Assembly: GCA_003116875.1 (NCBI GenBank)
Contig: BCKT01000004.1
Coordinates: forward strand, 128,845-192,844
Direction of reading: 5' to 3'
Source: Takashimella koratensis
Taxonomy: Eukaryota; Basidiomycota; Tremellomycetes; Trichosporonales; Tetragoniomycetaceae
DNA: 64,000 bases
Shown here: one piece after another, positions 10,783-21,185 of the stretch
How positions within the stretch are numbered: the first letter of the stretch is position 1
Layout: each line of letters opens with the position of its first letter
Program-made: the position numbers and the translations under genes
Notes under the pieces: generated by a model
Seen by the model: the letters and a program-made list of their open reading frames with translations, nothing else
The model's database searches: none
What the model was told of the DNA's origin: nothing

Positions 10783-12128
10783 GGCTTTGTGCAGGTTGGA
10801 AATGGACGTTCACTGTACGTATGAGGAGGTTCGGATCGAGGTGGACAGGAGTGAACGAGTGCAAAGTGCACTTGAAGGAATGATAAGAGGGACAACGACA
10901 GAGAAGATGACTGCAACGGGGTGTTCTTGCCCGTTCTATACAAGGCGACGAGCCAAACCCCCCTTAGGCTCGACAGGTTACGACGAGAATGTATCTCTCC
11001 GACAATATACAACCTCCGCTACAAAGGTCAGCTTGATCATGGCCGGATGTACTGAATACCACCTCTGCTCTCGCGCCCATCCCTGTGCCCACCGGCCAAG
11101 CAGGGATCTGGAAGGCATTGAGCTGACTAAGCACGGGCGCGGGATTGAAAAGGTCTCAGAGCTCACCTCGACCTCTGTTGCGTTTCACATTCCAGGAGCT
11201 AAGCGAGGCGTGAGTCGCTCTTGTCACATCCTTTCACGTCAAGCAAATGCGACTCTCTACTGACACATCTCTTTATCCAGGTATCGGTGAAAGACGAGAG
11301 CTCGTTATCTTTTGGTGCACTGTGCGAAGCACAAAGGTCGGATAAGACGATAAGCTATTATCATCTATCCTCTTATCCACTTCCTTCACCCTGTTCCAAG
11401 TTCCGGCCGAACGAGAGCCGAATAACGCACGTGCGAAACCTCATGCTTATCGGCCTTCCACACGTTGTGAGCGAAGAGCGTCCAAACGGCCAATGAATGC
11501 CGATAACGATGATAAGTCGAGAGTGGGTCAGGCGAGGACCAGGCAAAAGACGAGAGGTCGTTGGTGTTTTTCTTCGGCCGTACCAAGCATAAAAGGTTTG
11601 ACGAAACGACATGCGCTCCTTCCCCACTTTCCCGAAAAGCGTACATGCTAGACACATACTCATCGGCCTTCGATACTTCACGGCAGACGACGGCTAACGT
11701 TCAATGATAAGCGGTGAGTGAGGGTGGTGCAAGAGTAAGTGACCCCAAGATAACAAGACATGTCGTCAACCTTTCATATCTCATACGAAAGAAGTAACCC
11801 CTGGATAAAAAAAAATATAGACGAACTGGACGAGAGCGAGCGGCTGAAGGGGTCGGTAATGGCGGTTGAAGGGGTCTTCCCATGCGCCACAGTAGCAAGG
11901 GGAGGGGGGGTCCTATGAAGCAGACGAGCCAGGTCTAGATGATGAGGTGAGAGCGTGGGGGTGGGTGAGGGAGTGGGGTACGGGATGGGGTCGACGTTGG
12001 CGTGGATGGGTAAGATCAGAAGGAGATGTAGTGATGAGAGCGAGGCGACTGCAAATGATCAATCTAGATTGTGTCCGCCTATTTTCTTTATTTCTCGCGA
12101 CTGTACTGTGTGTAGCTTGACTGCTTTC
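10783..12128. other. Intergenic region upstream of the stop-interrupted gene
   Basis: No gene is supported. The segment lies between the start of the 7911-10782 gene and the 3' end of the bHLH gene, so it carries the promoter of the former. The most structured part is a cluster of GATAA/TTATC motifs, described separately. The far right presumably holds the bHLH 3' untranslated region. Confidence 0.45.
11341..11516. promoter_or_regulatory. Cluster of GATA-factor type motifs
   Basis: GATAA or its complement TTATC occurs at about 11341, 11349, 11358, 11372, 11446, 11502 and 11511, seven times in 176 bp, with two more near 11706 and 11752. Some are paired as short inverted repeats, for example GGATAAGA with TCTTATCC. 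Fungal GATA factors (nitrogen regulators, siderophore repressors, light regulators) bind HGATAR sites, often in clusters. The nearest start is the ATG at 10782 of the minus-strand gene, 560-730 bp away. Function is inferred from motif density only. Confidence 0.45.
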
Positions 12129-13988
12129 CTACATTCTAAGAATCTCCCTTGCCGTTTTCCCCACTGGGACCCCTGAACCGACGACTTTCTTGTCGATTCT
12201 AACTCCTGTGACTGACGAGCTCGTCGAGATATTTGCAACGCCACCATCGAGTGTAAAGTCTTCTCCATCGAGAGTACCTCTGCGTTCCCGTTTCGGACCG
12301 GAGCCATTGGCTCCTCCATTGGGCGTGACGGCAGACATGAGTGGTGTGGAGCCTGTAGTGGTAGGTCGGAGTGTATCGGGGGACGAGAAAGCAAGGAGAA
12401 GGTTTGCAGCTTCTTCCGGTGCCATGTCTCGTTGGCCCGGTAGTGTAGGTGGCGAGAGTTTTTCTCCTGGTCCGTCGAGGTTGAGCGCCCCGCCGAAGAG
12501 GGAGAAGTTTTGGAGTGGCGCGATGAATGGGGAAGGTTCGGGGGGTCCCGTGGTGATGCTGCTCGCGGAGGTGGCGCTGCTGCCGTATGTGAGGAAAGGG
12601 GAGGTTGGGGACGGGGTGGGGAAGGGGAGGTAGAGGGTCGGGTTGGCGGCGGAGGGAGGAGGTGGTGGGCGAGCTGGCGGAATGACGGCGCGATGGGCCT
12701 GGGCGGACGCGAGGAGGGAGGTGATGGAAGGCGGGTTCTGGGGAGAGGCGGTCCGGCTGGATCCAGAGGAAGAGCGGGAACCAGCCACGGCAAGTGGTGG
12801 TGGAAGGTTGGACTCGGGTTCGGTCTCGTTGGGATCTGGCGAGAAGGGAGGGGGCAGGGAGTGCGAGTTGGAGTGGGTATGGGAGAGGGAGTGGGAGTGG
12901 GCTCCGGTGGGGTGGGATGTGGCGCCTGCTGAAGCAGAGGAAGTCTCAGCGGCACCCGAGGAGGTGTCGTGTGGGGTGGTGACAGAGGGCGAAGGTGTAG
13001 CCGGTGACACACGTTTCACATCCATATCCACGTCCATAGCCTCTTCATCGCCGCCTTTGGCCTTGACGCGCGCTTGCAGGTCGGCAATCTGGTTCTTCAA
13101 CTCGCGCATGTGGATGACTGTCCGCTCTAAGACCTGGTGTCGCATAAACGTGTCAGTGGGTGAAAGAGTGATTGTGCAGTCACTCACCTCTAATTTAAAC
13201 TCGCCGCCTTTGCCGCCGTCTTCGCCGAGACCTGGGACCATGGACCGTAGGTCGCTGAGCGCGGCGTTCATCTTCTCTCTCCGCCTCCGCTCGATCAACG
13301 AGTGGTTGGCTTTCCGCAGGGCTTCGCGGGAAAGTGGGCGCCCCGCGGCCTTGGGAGCTGTTGCTTTTGGCGGTCGTTTGGCTGTCCCCGTCGGACCTGC
13401 TGCTGCTGCACCTCTCTGTGCGCCTCTTGAGGGTCCTACCCCCGGGTCATACTCCGAGTCTTGCATGTCCGCCGACGACGCCGAGGATGGTGCGGGCGAT
13501 GTCGAGTTCTCGTGGTGAGCGTCTGGGAACTTGCGTTTCCGTGCGCTCGGGACAGGAGGGGGAGGCATGGTGAGGTAAGGTGGAGGGTGGACTTTTGGGC
13601 TGGACAAGGAGAGGGAAGTGAAGCTGGTTGAGCAAGTTGCGTCGGCCACGAGAGCGCCGAGAGCTCCGCCTGCGCCAAAGGGAAGAGAGAGCGGTCGCGG
13701 TGGTGGTGGAGGTGTGAACGTGTGGACGCCTTGCATAGGCGTGGACACGGAGGATGTTGAGGATGAGGGTGAGCCGGAGGCGGCGTACGGCGGGGAGTGG
13801 GCGTGAGAGTGGGAGAGTGGATGAGGCGGGTGTGGGAGGAGGTGTGGGTGGGGGTGAGGGTGGTGGATTGGATGCGAGTGAGATGGGAGTTGAGGATGAG
13901 GAGACGAAGTGAAGAGAGGAGGAGGGGGGAGAGGAGGGTTGGGGTTAGGGAGGATTGGGACGGGTGGGTGCGACGAGGACCATGTCAT
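12129..13988 (-). CDS. bHLH transcription factor
   Basis: The open frame runs from the ATG at 13988 to the stop at 12129. A Pro/His/Ser-rich N-terminal region of about 210 residues leads to a basic helix-loop-helix domain: basic region and helix 1 contain NHSLIERRRREKMN, with the His-Glu-Arg pattern that reads CANNTG E-boxes, and helix 2 is VLERTVIHMRELKNQIADLQ. A 54-nt intron (13134-13187, GTGAGT...CAG) sits at the loop/helix 2 junction. It is a multiple of three without a stop, so the frame stays open if it is unspliced (619 codons unspliced, 601 spliced). The C-terminal half is Ser/Pro/Thr-rich, as in activation regions. Fungal bHLH proteins of this type act in the nucleus as dimers. The target process cannot be told from sequence. 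Confidence 0.88.
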   Translation of the reverse strand: MTWSSSHPPVPILPNPNPPLPPPPLFTSSPHPQLPSHSHPIHHPHPHPHLLPHPPHPLSHSHAHSPPYAASGSPSSSTSSVSTPMQGVHTFTPPPPPRPLSLPFGAGGALGALVADATCSTSFTSLSLSSPKVHPPPYLTMPPPPVPSARKRKFPDAHHENSTSPAPSSASSADMQDSEYDPGVGPSRGAQRGAAAAGPTGTAKRPPKATAPKAAGRPLSREALRKANHSLIERRRREKMNAALSDLRSMVPGLGEDGGKGGEFKLEVSDCTITLSPTDTFMRHQVLERTVIHMRELKNQIADLQARVKAKGGDEEAMDVDMDVKRVSPATPSPSVTTPHDTSSGAAETSSASAGATSHPTGAHSHSLSHTHSNSHSLPPPFSPDPNETEPESNLPPPLAVAGSRSSSGSSRTASPQNPPSITSLLASAQAHRAVIPPARPPPPPSAANPTLYLPFPTPSPTSPFLTYGSSATSASSITTGPPEPSPFIAPLQNFSLFGGALNLDGPGEKLSPPTLPGQRDMAPEEAANLLLAFSSPDTLRPTTTGSTPLMSAVTPNGGANGSGPKRERRGTLDGEDFTLDGGVANISTSSSVTGVRIDKKVVGSGVPVGKTAREILRM

Positions 13989-14077
13989 GCTCGTGTGATG
14001 CTGTGGTAGTGGCCGTCCTCTAGCTGCTGCTCTAGCCGCAGGTCCTGTCGCCTGGCTGCTTGCTCTCCCTGCCTGCG

Positions 14078-14139
<62 letters not shown>
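14078..14139. repeat. GCTT tetranucleotide microsatellite
   Basis: About fifteen near-perfect tandem GCTT units lie 90-150 bp upstream of the bHLH ATG. On the gene's sense strand the unit reads AAGC. The position suggests 5' untranslated region or core promoter, where length variation could affect expression. Confidence 0.9.
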
Positions 14140-15935
14140 GTCTGCTAGGTCTTCACTCCTCCTGCTCTACCTTGCTCTGCTCTGCTCGTCTCGTGCGCGC
14201 GACTGGTCGCTGCCGACTGGCGATTCGTCCAAGGATTCCGGATCAAACGTGCGTCTTGAATAATTCTGGGACAAAAAATACTCGTCAGGTAAATAAATAA
14301 TAATAATAATAATTATAACCCACAGCTACTGACCCACCACGCACGAGTCTGCAGGCCAAGGGTGAAACTGCAAACGTTTGCAGATTGGGACGAGGGGGTT
14401 GGACGACGGGGGTTGGACGGGAGGTGGTGCAGAGGGGCCAAAGGGAGCTAGTTGTTGGAAGGCGAGGGGGGAAGAGGCAAGAGGAGAGACCGAGGCGGTT
14501 CCAGCGCCCGCTCGAGCTTGGCCTACCGTGTGGATGGGTTGGGGTCTGCGAAAGGGAGCAAAAGGTGTTCAAAGGTTGTATAGGAAGTGACTGCCTGTTG
14601 ACTCGCAGTCGGTTGGTGGTCGCGTGCTGGGTTGAATTGACTGTCGCGGGGGTTTTGAGAGTTTGCCGCTGGCTGCCTGGTCTCGATCACTGTTGGACCG
14701 ACGTCGTGAGCTGTGTCGGCAAAGCGAGGACCGGGTTGGCGTTGGCGAAAGGAGAGGGAGAGGTGTGAGAGAGTGAGGGGAATCGCTAGGTTGAGGTTGA
14801 TATGAGAGGAAGAGAAAGAGGAAGAGGGAGATGGTCGAAAAGTTTGACTAGAGTGTGCACGCGACCTCTTTTCACGCCGATCACCCATCCCATGCCACCG
14901 ACGCCGACGACCCGTCTCACCCTCTGTCCTCAACACCATGCATGCATACATCCTACAGTCGACTCCCGTGCTTACCCTACTCCCTGGCTATACCGTCTAC
15001 TGGCCTTCTCCCGGTCGTTCCCGCTCTGCGTCACAGCCTGGCAACCGTCATTCCGACCGAGCCCCGCCCCCGTTTCCGACGCTCGGCGGTGCACGCCGTC
15101 TTTGCCCCTTCCCTTTGATCGGTATGAATCTCGCTTGGTGGGTATGGGTGGGTCGTTGGGCGTTTTGCTTTTGGTCGTTGGGGGGTCAGGCGACTGGGGG
15201 CTGGAGTCGGGGCCGGGGCTGGTGTGCATGTGCATGTGGGCGTGGGTGTGGGCCGAACTGTAACCACCTAGGATGTTGGCCGTGCCAAGCGAGGTTTGTC
15301 GGAGAGTACGGTGTAACTGGGTCAATAGCACGCACGTTTGCTCGTTGCCAAGTTGCCGACATGATCCTATTCGCCCAAGCCCCAGGGTGACAGCGGACAT
15401 CTCTCCGGACTCAGGACAAGGGAGTGACAACCTGGAGTCTCCACATCGGCATTGGCAGGCATGCTTACTGCGACCCTCATGCATCCAGCAACGAGTACGA
15501 CGCTCTTGAACACCCGGGACAACTTTGCATCCGACCTTTGTTGTTCAATCCATCACCATCCTCGACGTCTCTTGCCACGACCTGGGCGCAGGTCACAAGC
15601 ATAGTCGTCGCTCTGCACCTTGACAGCATCATACGCTCCCTGCTCTTCGATCGTCTTCTCTCTAACCAAGTCGCCCCTCTCTGTAGCGACCAGCATGCTT
15701 CAATGCATACACCCTCTTCCTGTCCTCGTTCTTTCCTTCCCAACTTATCTCTGGGCTGCGTTGAATCGAACTAGCAACTGAGTAAAGATAAAAAAGATCC
15801 TCTTCCGCTTGACCTCTTTGCTCGCTGACCCCCACCCCGAGGTATGCAGTAAGTACGATGATCATGCCGACTGTGGTCTGTCTTGCATACTTGTGCTTGG
15901 TGTTGGATGATACCTGGCTTGGGCTGTAGTGTAGT

Positions 15936-15978
15936 AGGTGGGCAACAACTAAACCATGACCCAGGTTGTTGCCCACCT
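15936..15978. promoter_or_regulatory. Perfect 14-bp inverted repeat upstream of the dehydrogenase gene
   Basis: AGGTGGGCAACAAC at 15936-15949 and its exact complement at 15965-15978 are separated by 15 nt. The element lies about 160-205 bp upstream of the ATG at 16141, where a transcription-factor dimer site or an mRNA-leader hairpin would be expected. No known factor is assigned. Confidence 0.6.
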
Positions 15979-16140
15979 TTTCTCGGGCTCCTCCGATACG
16001 GCGGAGCCAGGCGGGCGATGAAAAAGCCGGATCCCGCTTCATCTCGAAAATTCAAACTAGCTCTTGCCCATCCACCCATCCACCCATCTACATCTCCTTC
16101 TTCCCCTCCTTGCACCCCATCCGCAGCAGACCCAGACACC

Positions 16141-17953
16141 ATGGCCACACCTGTTCCCGAGACGATGCGTGCGGTCGTTATTCACGGCCCGTTTGACGTC
16201 AAGCTTGAGCAAGTCCCAGTTCCCAAGATCCAAAAACCGACCGACGCGCTGATCAAAGTGCACATGGCGGGGCTGTGTGGTGAGTCCGAGCAAAAGCGCG
16301 TTAGCGCTTGTGTGGTCACGCGCTTGTGTGATCACTATCACTGCTCGACCACGGTGGGGCGGTAACAGTCTCCCGCGAGGGACGAAGAACTCTGAAGTGG
16401 ACGAGGACAATATTGTTCCCTATCTCCTGTTACTCAAGTCACACGCTGACCCTAGACCAGGATCCGACCTCCACGCGTACCGCGGTCACGAAGAAGGCTC
16501 GGGCTACGTCATGGGCCACGAAGTTGTCGGCACGATCGTTGCGCTCGGCTCGGGAGTTACGAGTTTTGCAGTGGGCGATAAAGTACTTGCTCCGTTTAGT
16601 GTTAGCTGCGGTGGGTGTTTTTTTCTGGACCTATTTACGTTTTGGATCTATATACTGACTCTTGATCCACTCCTACACTCTGAACTGTTTTCTCTGCACC
16701 TCCATCTTCCCTTCCTACCCCAGGCTCCTGCTTCTACTGCGACAAAGGCTACACCTCTCGCTGTCTCTCCGCTTCCTGCCTTACCGGTGGCCAAGCCGAA
16801 TACTTTCTCATGCCCCTCGCCGAATCCTCTCTCTTCCACCTTCCTGCAGATATCCCGGAAGACATCGTCCTACTGCTCACGGATATCTTACCGACGGGTT
16901 ACAGCGCGGCAATGAATGCGCGGAGGTTGGTCGCTGATGAAGATGGGGAACAGTGGAGGTTGGAGGATGTGAAGAAAGGTGGTGTACCTAAGAGAGGGGT
17001 CGCGGTCGTCGTCGGTTGTGGACCGGTGAGTCGGGGTGTGCCTTGACAGCACGCACCAGCCTACCCAGGGGCTGTCTTGATCCCTGCTCTTCCCCTTCCT
17101 TTGCGTACCCTTCACAGCCGTTAGCCGAGCCGCCTTGGGCCAAGCTCGAGCTCTTCGAGCTCTCGCTAATCTCCCCAGGTCGGACTCTGCGCAATCACTT
17201 CCGCCCTTACCCTCTTCGACCGAGTCTTCGCTACCGACCTTCACCCTTCGCGACTCTCTCTCGCTTCTAAACACGGCGCGACCGCCCTCCCATTCTCCGA
17301 AGTCCGCGCCGCTGTCCTGGCAGCCACCGAAGGCCGGGGCGCAGACGCCGTCCTTGAGGTCGTAGGACACGGGTCGGCGTTGTTGAGCGCTATCGAGTTG
17401 GCAAGGCCCTATGGGGTGGTAAGCAGTGTCGGTGTACACAATTTACCGATTGAGATCTCGGGAGCGACGCTTTACGATAAGAAGTGAGTCACACAGGTGG
17501 GAACGCGGGTGGGGGAAGTTGGATGTGGGATTGGGGACGGACGAGGGGGAGAAGGAGAGAATGGCAGTATATAACCCTCGCTATATCCTACCCAAGTTGA
17601 TCGTGGACGCCGCGTTAACCTACTCAGCCTTCGATTCCAATTTGGTCGATGCTCAGTCCGCACTTTCTTCCCATTGGCACTCGACGTCCTACGTAACAAC
17701 CTCGACCTCTTCGCGAGCTTTATCGAACACCGTGTGGATCTGTCCGAGGCTGAAGAGGTGAGTGGGATTGGGACTCGAATTCAGGTCCAGGTCTCTTGGC
17801 CTGGGCTCCAAGTTCAACTAGCTAGATGACGCAATGGGGGAAATGAGAAGAAAAAAAAAAAAACGCAACGCTAATGTGATTGGTGTTGGGCAGTTTTACA
17901 AGCTCTTTGAGCAGAACAAGGTCGCCAAGACAGTGTTTGTCATGAAAGACTAG
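16141..17953 (+). CDS. Zinc-dependent alcohol dehydrogenase (MDR family)
   Basis: Six exons (16141-16279, 16461-16610, 16724-17025, 17179-17483, 17628-17757, 17894-17953) give a medium-chain dehydrogenase/reductase. The N-terminal GroES-like domain carries the catalytic-zinc motifs CGSDLHAYRG and GHEVVG. A structural-zinc-type segment follows around SCFYCDKGYTSRC. The Rossmann domain starts at VAVVGCGPVGLCA, and the acidic residue of ATDLHPSRL suggests NAD rather than NADP. The enzyme should interconvert alcohols and aldehydes or ketones in the cytosol; the substrate is unknown. Start choice is supported by CACCATGG. The first intron is long (181 nt) for this locus. An inverted repeat lies about 180 bp upstream. 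Confidence 0.9.
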
Positions 17954-18780
17954 AACGGCAAGACTTGCGTTAACGATTGACTTGGGCTCGCAAATTATTT
18001 GATTGGTTTGATCGAAGGTTTGCTCGGATACTGAGTCTCGGTCGATCGGAAGAGCTGAATGGGTGAGAGGGTGCTTCGGGTTGCATGGGGAGAGGGAGGG
18101 AGGAAGGGAATCAGGTGCACGTTTTGTTTGTTCTCCCAAGGACCCCAATGTCACAAATTTGCATATACACGATTGTGTCAGTGTCCCACTACCCAAACGA
18201 GGATCCAGAGACGGTAACATATCATCTTTCATACGTGTATATACAGTGGACACTAACCCAAGTCTAAATCAAACCCATGATAATACGTGCAAACCCCAAG
18301 CAAGCAGAATGTTCAGCAAGTCCTTGTACGGGCGTCCCCCCTCTCCCTCCTCCCCCCATATTTTAAAGGAGACTGATCTACCAATAGATAGAGATGAGAC
18401 CACGAAGCGAAAGAGAAGAAGAGAAGGAGGAAAAGAGGGAAACATATGGTGGGTAGGGGAAGTCTCGGAGCTAGTCTGAGAGTCTATCACACAACAAGGA
18501 TGGAGAGCAGGAAAGCGACGTAAAGCGATGGGGGAAAGGAAAGTAGAAAACGATGAGATGAGGAATGTACAGTGCGGTAGTAGCCGCGGAGGTTGGGTAC
18601 GGAGGTGTCCATGAGAAGCAGGGACAGAATGGAGGGTGGGCCGAGGTGAGTTCGGGGTAGGAATAGATCGACGGGAGCAGATGTGAGACGAAGTTATGCA
18701 GGGTGGAAGGGTTGATTCCCACGGGACCCGTGCCGTACCCGACCCGCACGAGGTCGGGTCCATCACCACGTTTCACCTCC
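17954..18780. other. Convergent 3' intergenic region
   Basis: The dehydrogenase gene ends from the left and the GT61-type gene ends from the right, so this 0.8-kb stretch should contain the two terminators and 3' untranslated regions. No coding frame is supported. Confidence 0.5.
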
Positions 18781-21185
18781 TCACACTTCCCACCCAGCTC
18801 CTCTCCTCCCTCGAGCCGCAATGATCCGCCTGATCTCATCTGTTACCAGATTCACATCAACTTCGATATCAGGTCGGTTCACCGTCTTGAGTTCCGGTAA
18901 AGTCTCGGAACACCCTCGGATGTGGCATTCGAGTGGTTTACAAACCCTGTAGACAAGTGTGGCGTCAGCGTCGGTGGGAAAAATAGTTGGTGGGAATGTG
19001 CGAAAAAAAAAAAAAAAAAAAAAGTTCCCGGACCGTGAGAAGGAGAGAAAGATGGGTGGGAGGGAGGGAGAAGAAAGAACCGGGAAGGATAGCGCTCCCG
19101 ATACGTTCCACGGCATGTTATGTGAAAGTGGGGAAGCGTCGTGGATGCAGATGCAAACGTGGGGACTTACGAGTTACCGTTGACGAGGAAATGTTGGATC
19201 CCGTTCGCTGTAGCCAATGGACTGTAGTCGTTCTATTTGGGGTCAGGGAAGGGGTCATGGGTCAGCATGTTGGTTCTCCAGGGATCCTCAGGCAGCTTGT
19301 AGGCAACGTCTGATTTCTGCGAAAGAACAAGGGTCGATGCAAGTCCAAGTTCACGAGCCATCACGTACCATGTGACAACCCTGGGGCTGGAGCTCGAAAA
19401 CTGCCCTGTGATGGCCTGGGGTCATCCACAGGACGTGTGTGAGTCCGTTCCCATGCACTCCGACGAGAACCTGTAGATCACGATCCTGCGTCAGCACCAG
19501 TCTCCAAACTTTCGCCGCGATCGCTGAGAGCCTGTCTCCAGGATAGTATGGAGGCATGTGAAATGTGGATGTGAATGAGAACTACCAGCTCCTTTACTCA
19601 CATCAACAGTCGAGATGAGCGCTACCTGATCCTCAAAAGTTGTCGCTTTGTTAAAGTGCAAAAATTGAACTTCTGTCGATCCCTCTCTCTCCAACCTCTT
19701 CAACTCCTCTACCAGTCTCTCATGGGTCGCATTCGATAGCCTGCGCCCTGTATCCTGTCGACTGAGGTACGCGACCCGCAGGAGTTTCGGTGGCTGGAGA
19801 GAGACGGAGCCGCGGTACTTCCCGAGGACACGGTCTCGGAGCATGAGGAGGTAGTCCGAGTTGACGGGCATACGGAGGATATCACCAAATGGCTTGTACC
19901 CAGCAGAAGGTCCGTTGTGGCCTGCTTTTCGATCGGCGATGAGGACTCGGGAAAGGCGGTAGACTTGGTTGGACGAGGCGCGCTCGGCCCATTCCCTTCG
20001 CGTCTCAATCTTGGCTCGGGGGCTGGAGGGGGTCAGTAACGAGGTGGTTAGGAAGGACAAGTAGATGGGGAGGAGGAGGGAAGGTATGCCCGTCGACCAC
20101 AGACTGGTACCCACAAGAACTTGTCCATGAAGAACTCGTTGGCACCCGCCGGGTCGTTCCAGATAAATTCATTTTCATGGGAATCAGGTGCGTCCGCGCT
20201 ATCCCATTGCTTGATGAACGCGATCCGGTCAAAGTCGGGCGTGGAGAGCCCGTGTCGCCAGAAGAGGTTGCACCAGAGTCGCCATGCGCCGAGGAACATT
20301 TCGCCGACCCAGTGGTAGTCTGCAAGGTGAGCGGGCCGACTGGGGAGTGGGTGAGGACGTTCGGGGATGTGTGAGCGACTTACAGTGAGCGATGACTGGT
20401 GTGACGAGTAGAAGGGAGCAGGGAGTCAGCTTGAACGATCTTGTCTCTAGCATCATGAACCGTCCTCACAGTTGTCATCGGCAGTCAAGAGCTGAAAGAT
20501 GGTAAGCGACTATTCCCCTCTTGCCGTACAGATCTATCCTGATCAACCTACAGTCACTCCTTCCAGAACCTGAGCGTCCCCAAACAGGCCCGTAGCATCC
20601 TCGAGCGAGATACTTGCCCCGACTTGCTTGTTCTCGTCGATCGCGGGCATCAATGGGTCTTCCCTGATCGCCATGAGCCCGATCGAGGGTCCATCCGCCA
20701 TGACTGTGGGGTCGAGCTCGTACCCGGCGGTATTGACCAGGTTGAGAGGTGGGACTAGGTGGGGCTGGTCGGTCACGACGTAAAAGGTCCAGTTTCGCCA
20801 GTACCTATCTTTGGTCAGCTAACGCCGCGGCGCGATGAGACGAGTGGCGAGTGGGGTTGAAGTTGGTGAACAAGGAGGACAAGGAAGGAAAAGATGAGAT
20901 GAGGAACTTGGCGTACAAGTTTTCAATAACAGAAAATCCTGGCGAGTGAGCGACGAATCGAGACATGTGCAACGATCCAAGTCTTGGATCGGACCATGGT
21001 ACGGATTCCGAGGACTGAGCGGCTCCGAAACTTGGGAGAGAAGGGAAGGAGAAGGATTGGTCGGATGGGAGAAGAGGGAGGGAGGTGAGGTGAGGTGCCG
21101 AGAGGTGAGTGAGGACAATGAGGGCAAGAGCGAGAATGACGATTGGGAATGCGGTCTTGGAGGAGAAACGATTGGTCATGGTCAT
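18781..21185 (-). CDS. GT61-type glycosyltransferase (DUF563), type II membrane protein
   Basis: The ATG at 21185 starts a short basic cytosolic tail followed by one hydrophobic signal anchor (residues about 13-31), typical of Golgi or ER glycosyltransferases. Exon joins give ENLYWRNWTFYVVTD, then LLTADDN, then a 12-nt exon (20384-20395), then HYHWVGEMFLGAWRLW, and later the family signature VLVGVHGNGLTHVLWM. The last exon ends at the stop at 18781. GT61 enzymes use nucleotide sugars to add xylose, arabinose or GlcNAc. In basidiomycete yeasts such proteins are candidates for capsule or glycoprotein glycan synthesis in the secretory pathway. The intron between GCHM and NDYSPLA could be one intron of about 150 nt or two flanking a small exon. 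Donor sugar and acceptor are unknown. Confidence 0.85.

Larger units (their letters stand above)
13989..16140. other. Long divergent intergenic region between bHLH and alcohol dehydrogenase genes
   Basis: No coding frame with protein-like character was found in about 2.1 kb. It should hold the promoters of both the minus-strand bHLH gene and the plus-strand dehydrogenase gene. Recognisable items are a TTGC/GCTT microsatellite near the bHLH start and a 14-bp inverted repeat near the dehydrogenase start, both listed separately. Confidence 0.5.

Noticed and set aside
12643..13518. 291-codon plus-strand frame rich in Gly/Glu
   Set aside because: Antisense of the bHLH gene; composition reflects the complement of Pro/Ser/His-rich codons and no motif is present.
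14060..14300. Leu/Ala/Cys-repeat peptide frames over the GCTT microsatellite
   Set aside because: They are translations of a simple tetranucleotide repeat and not genes.
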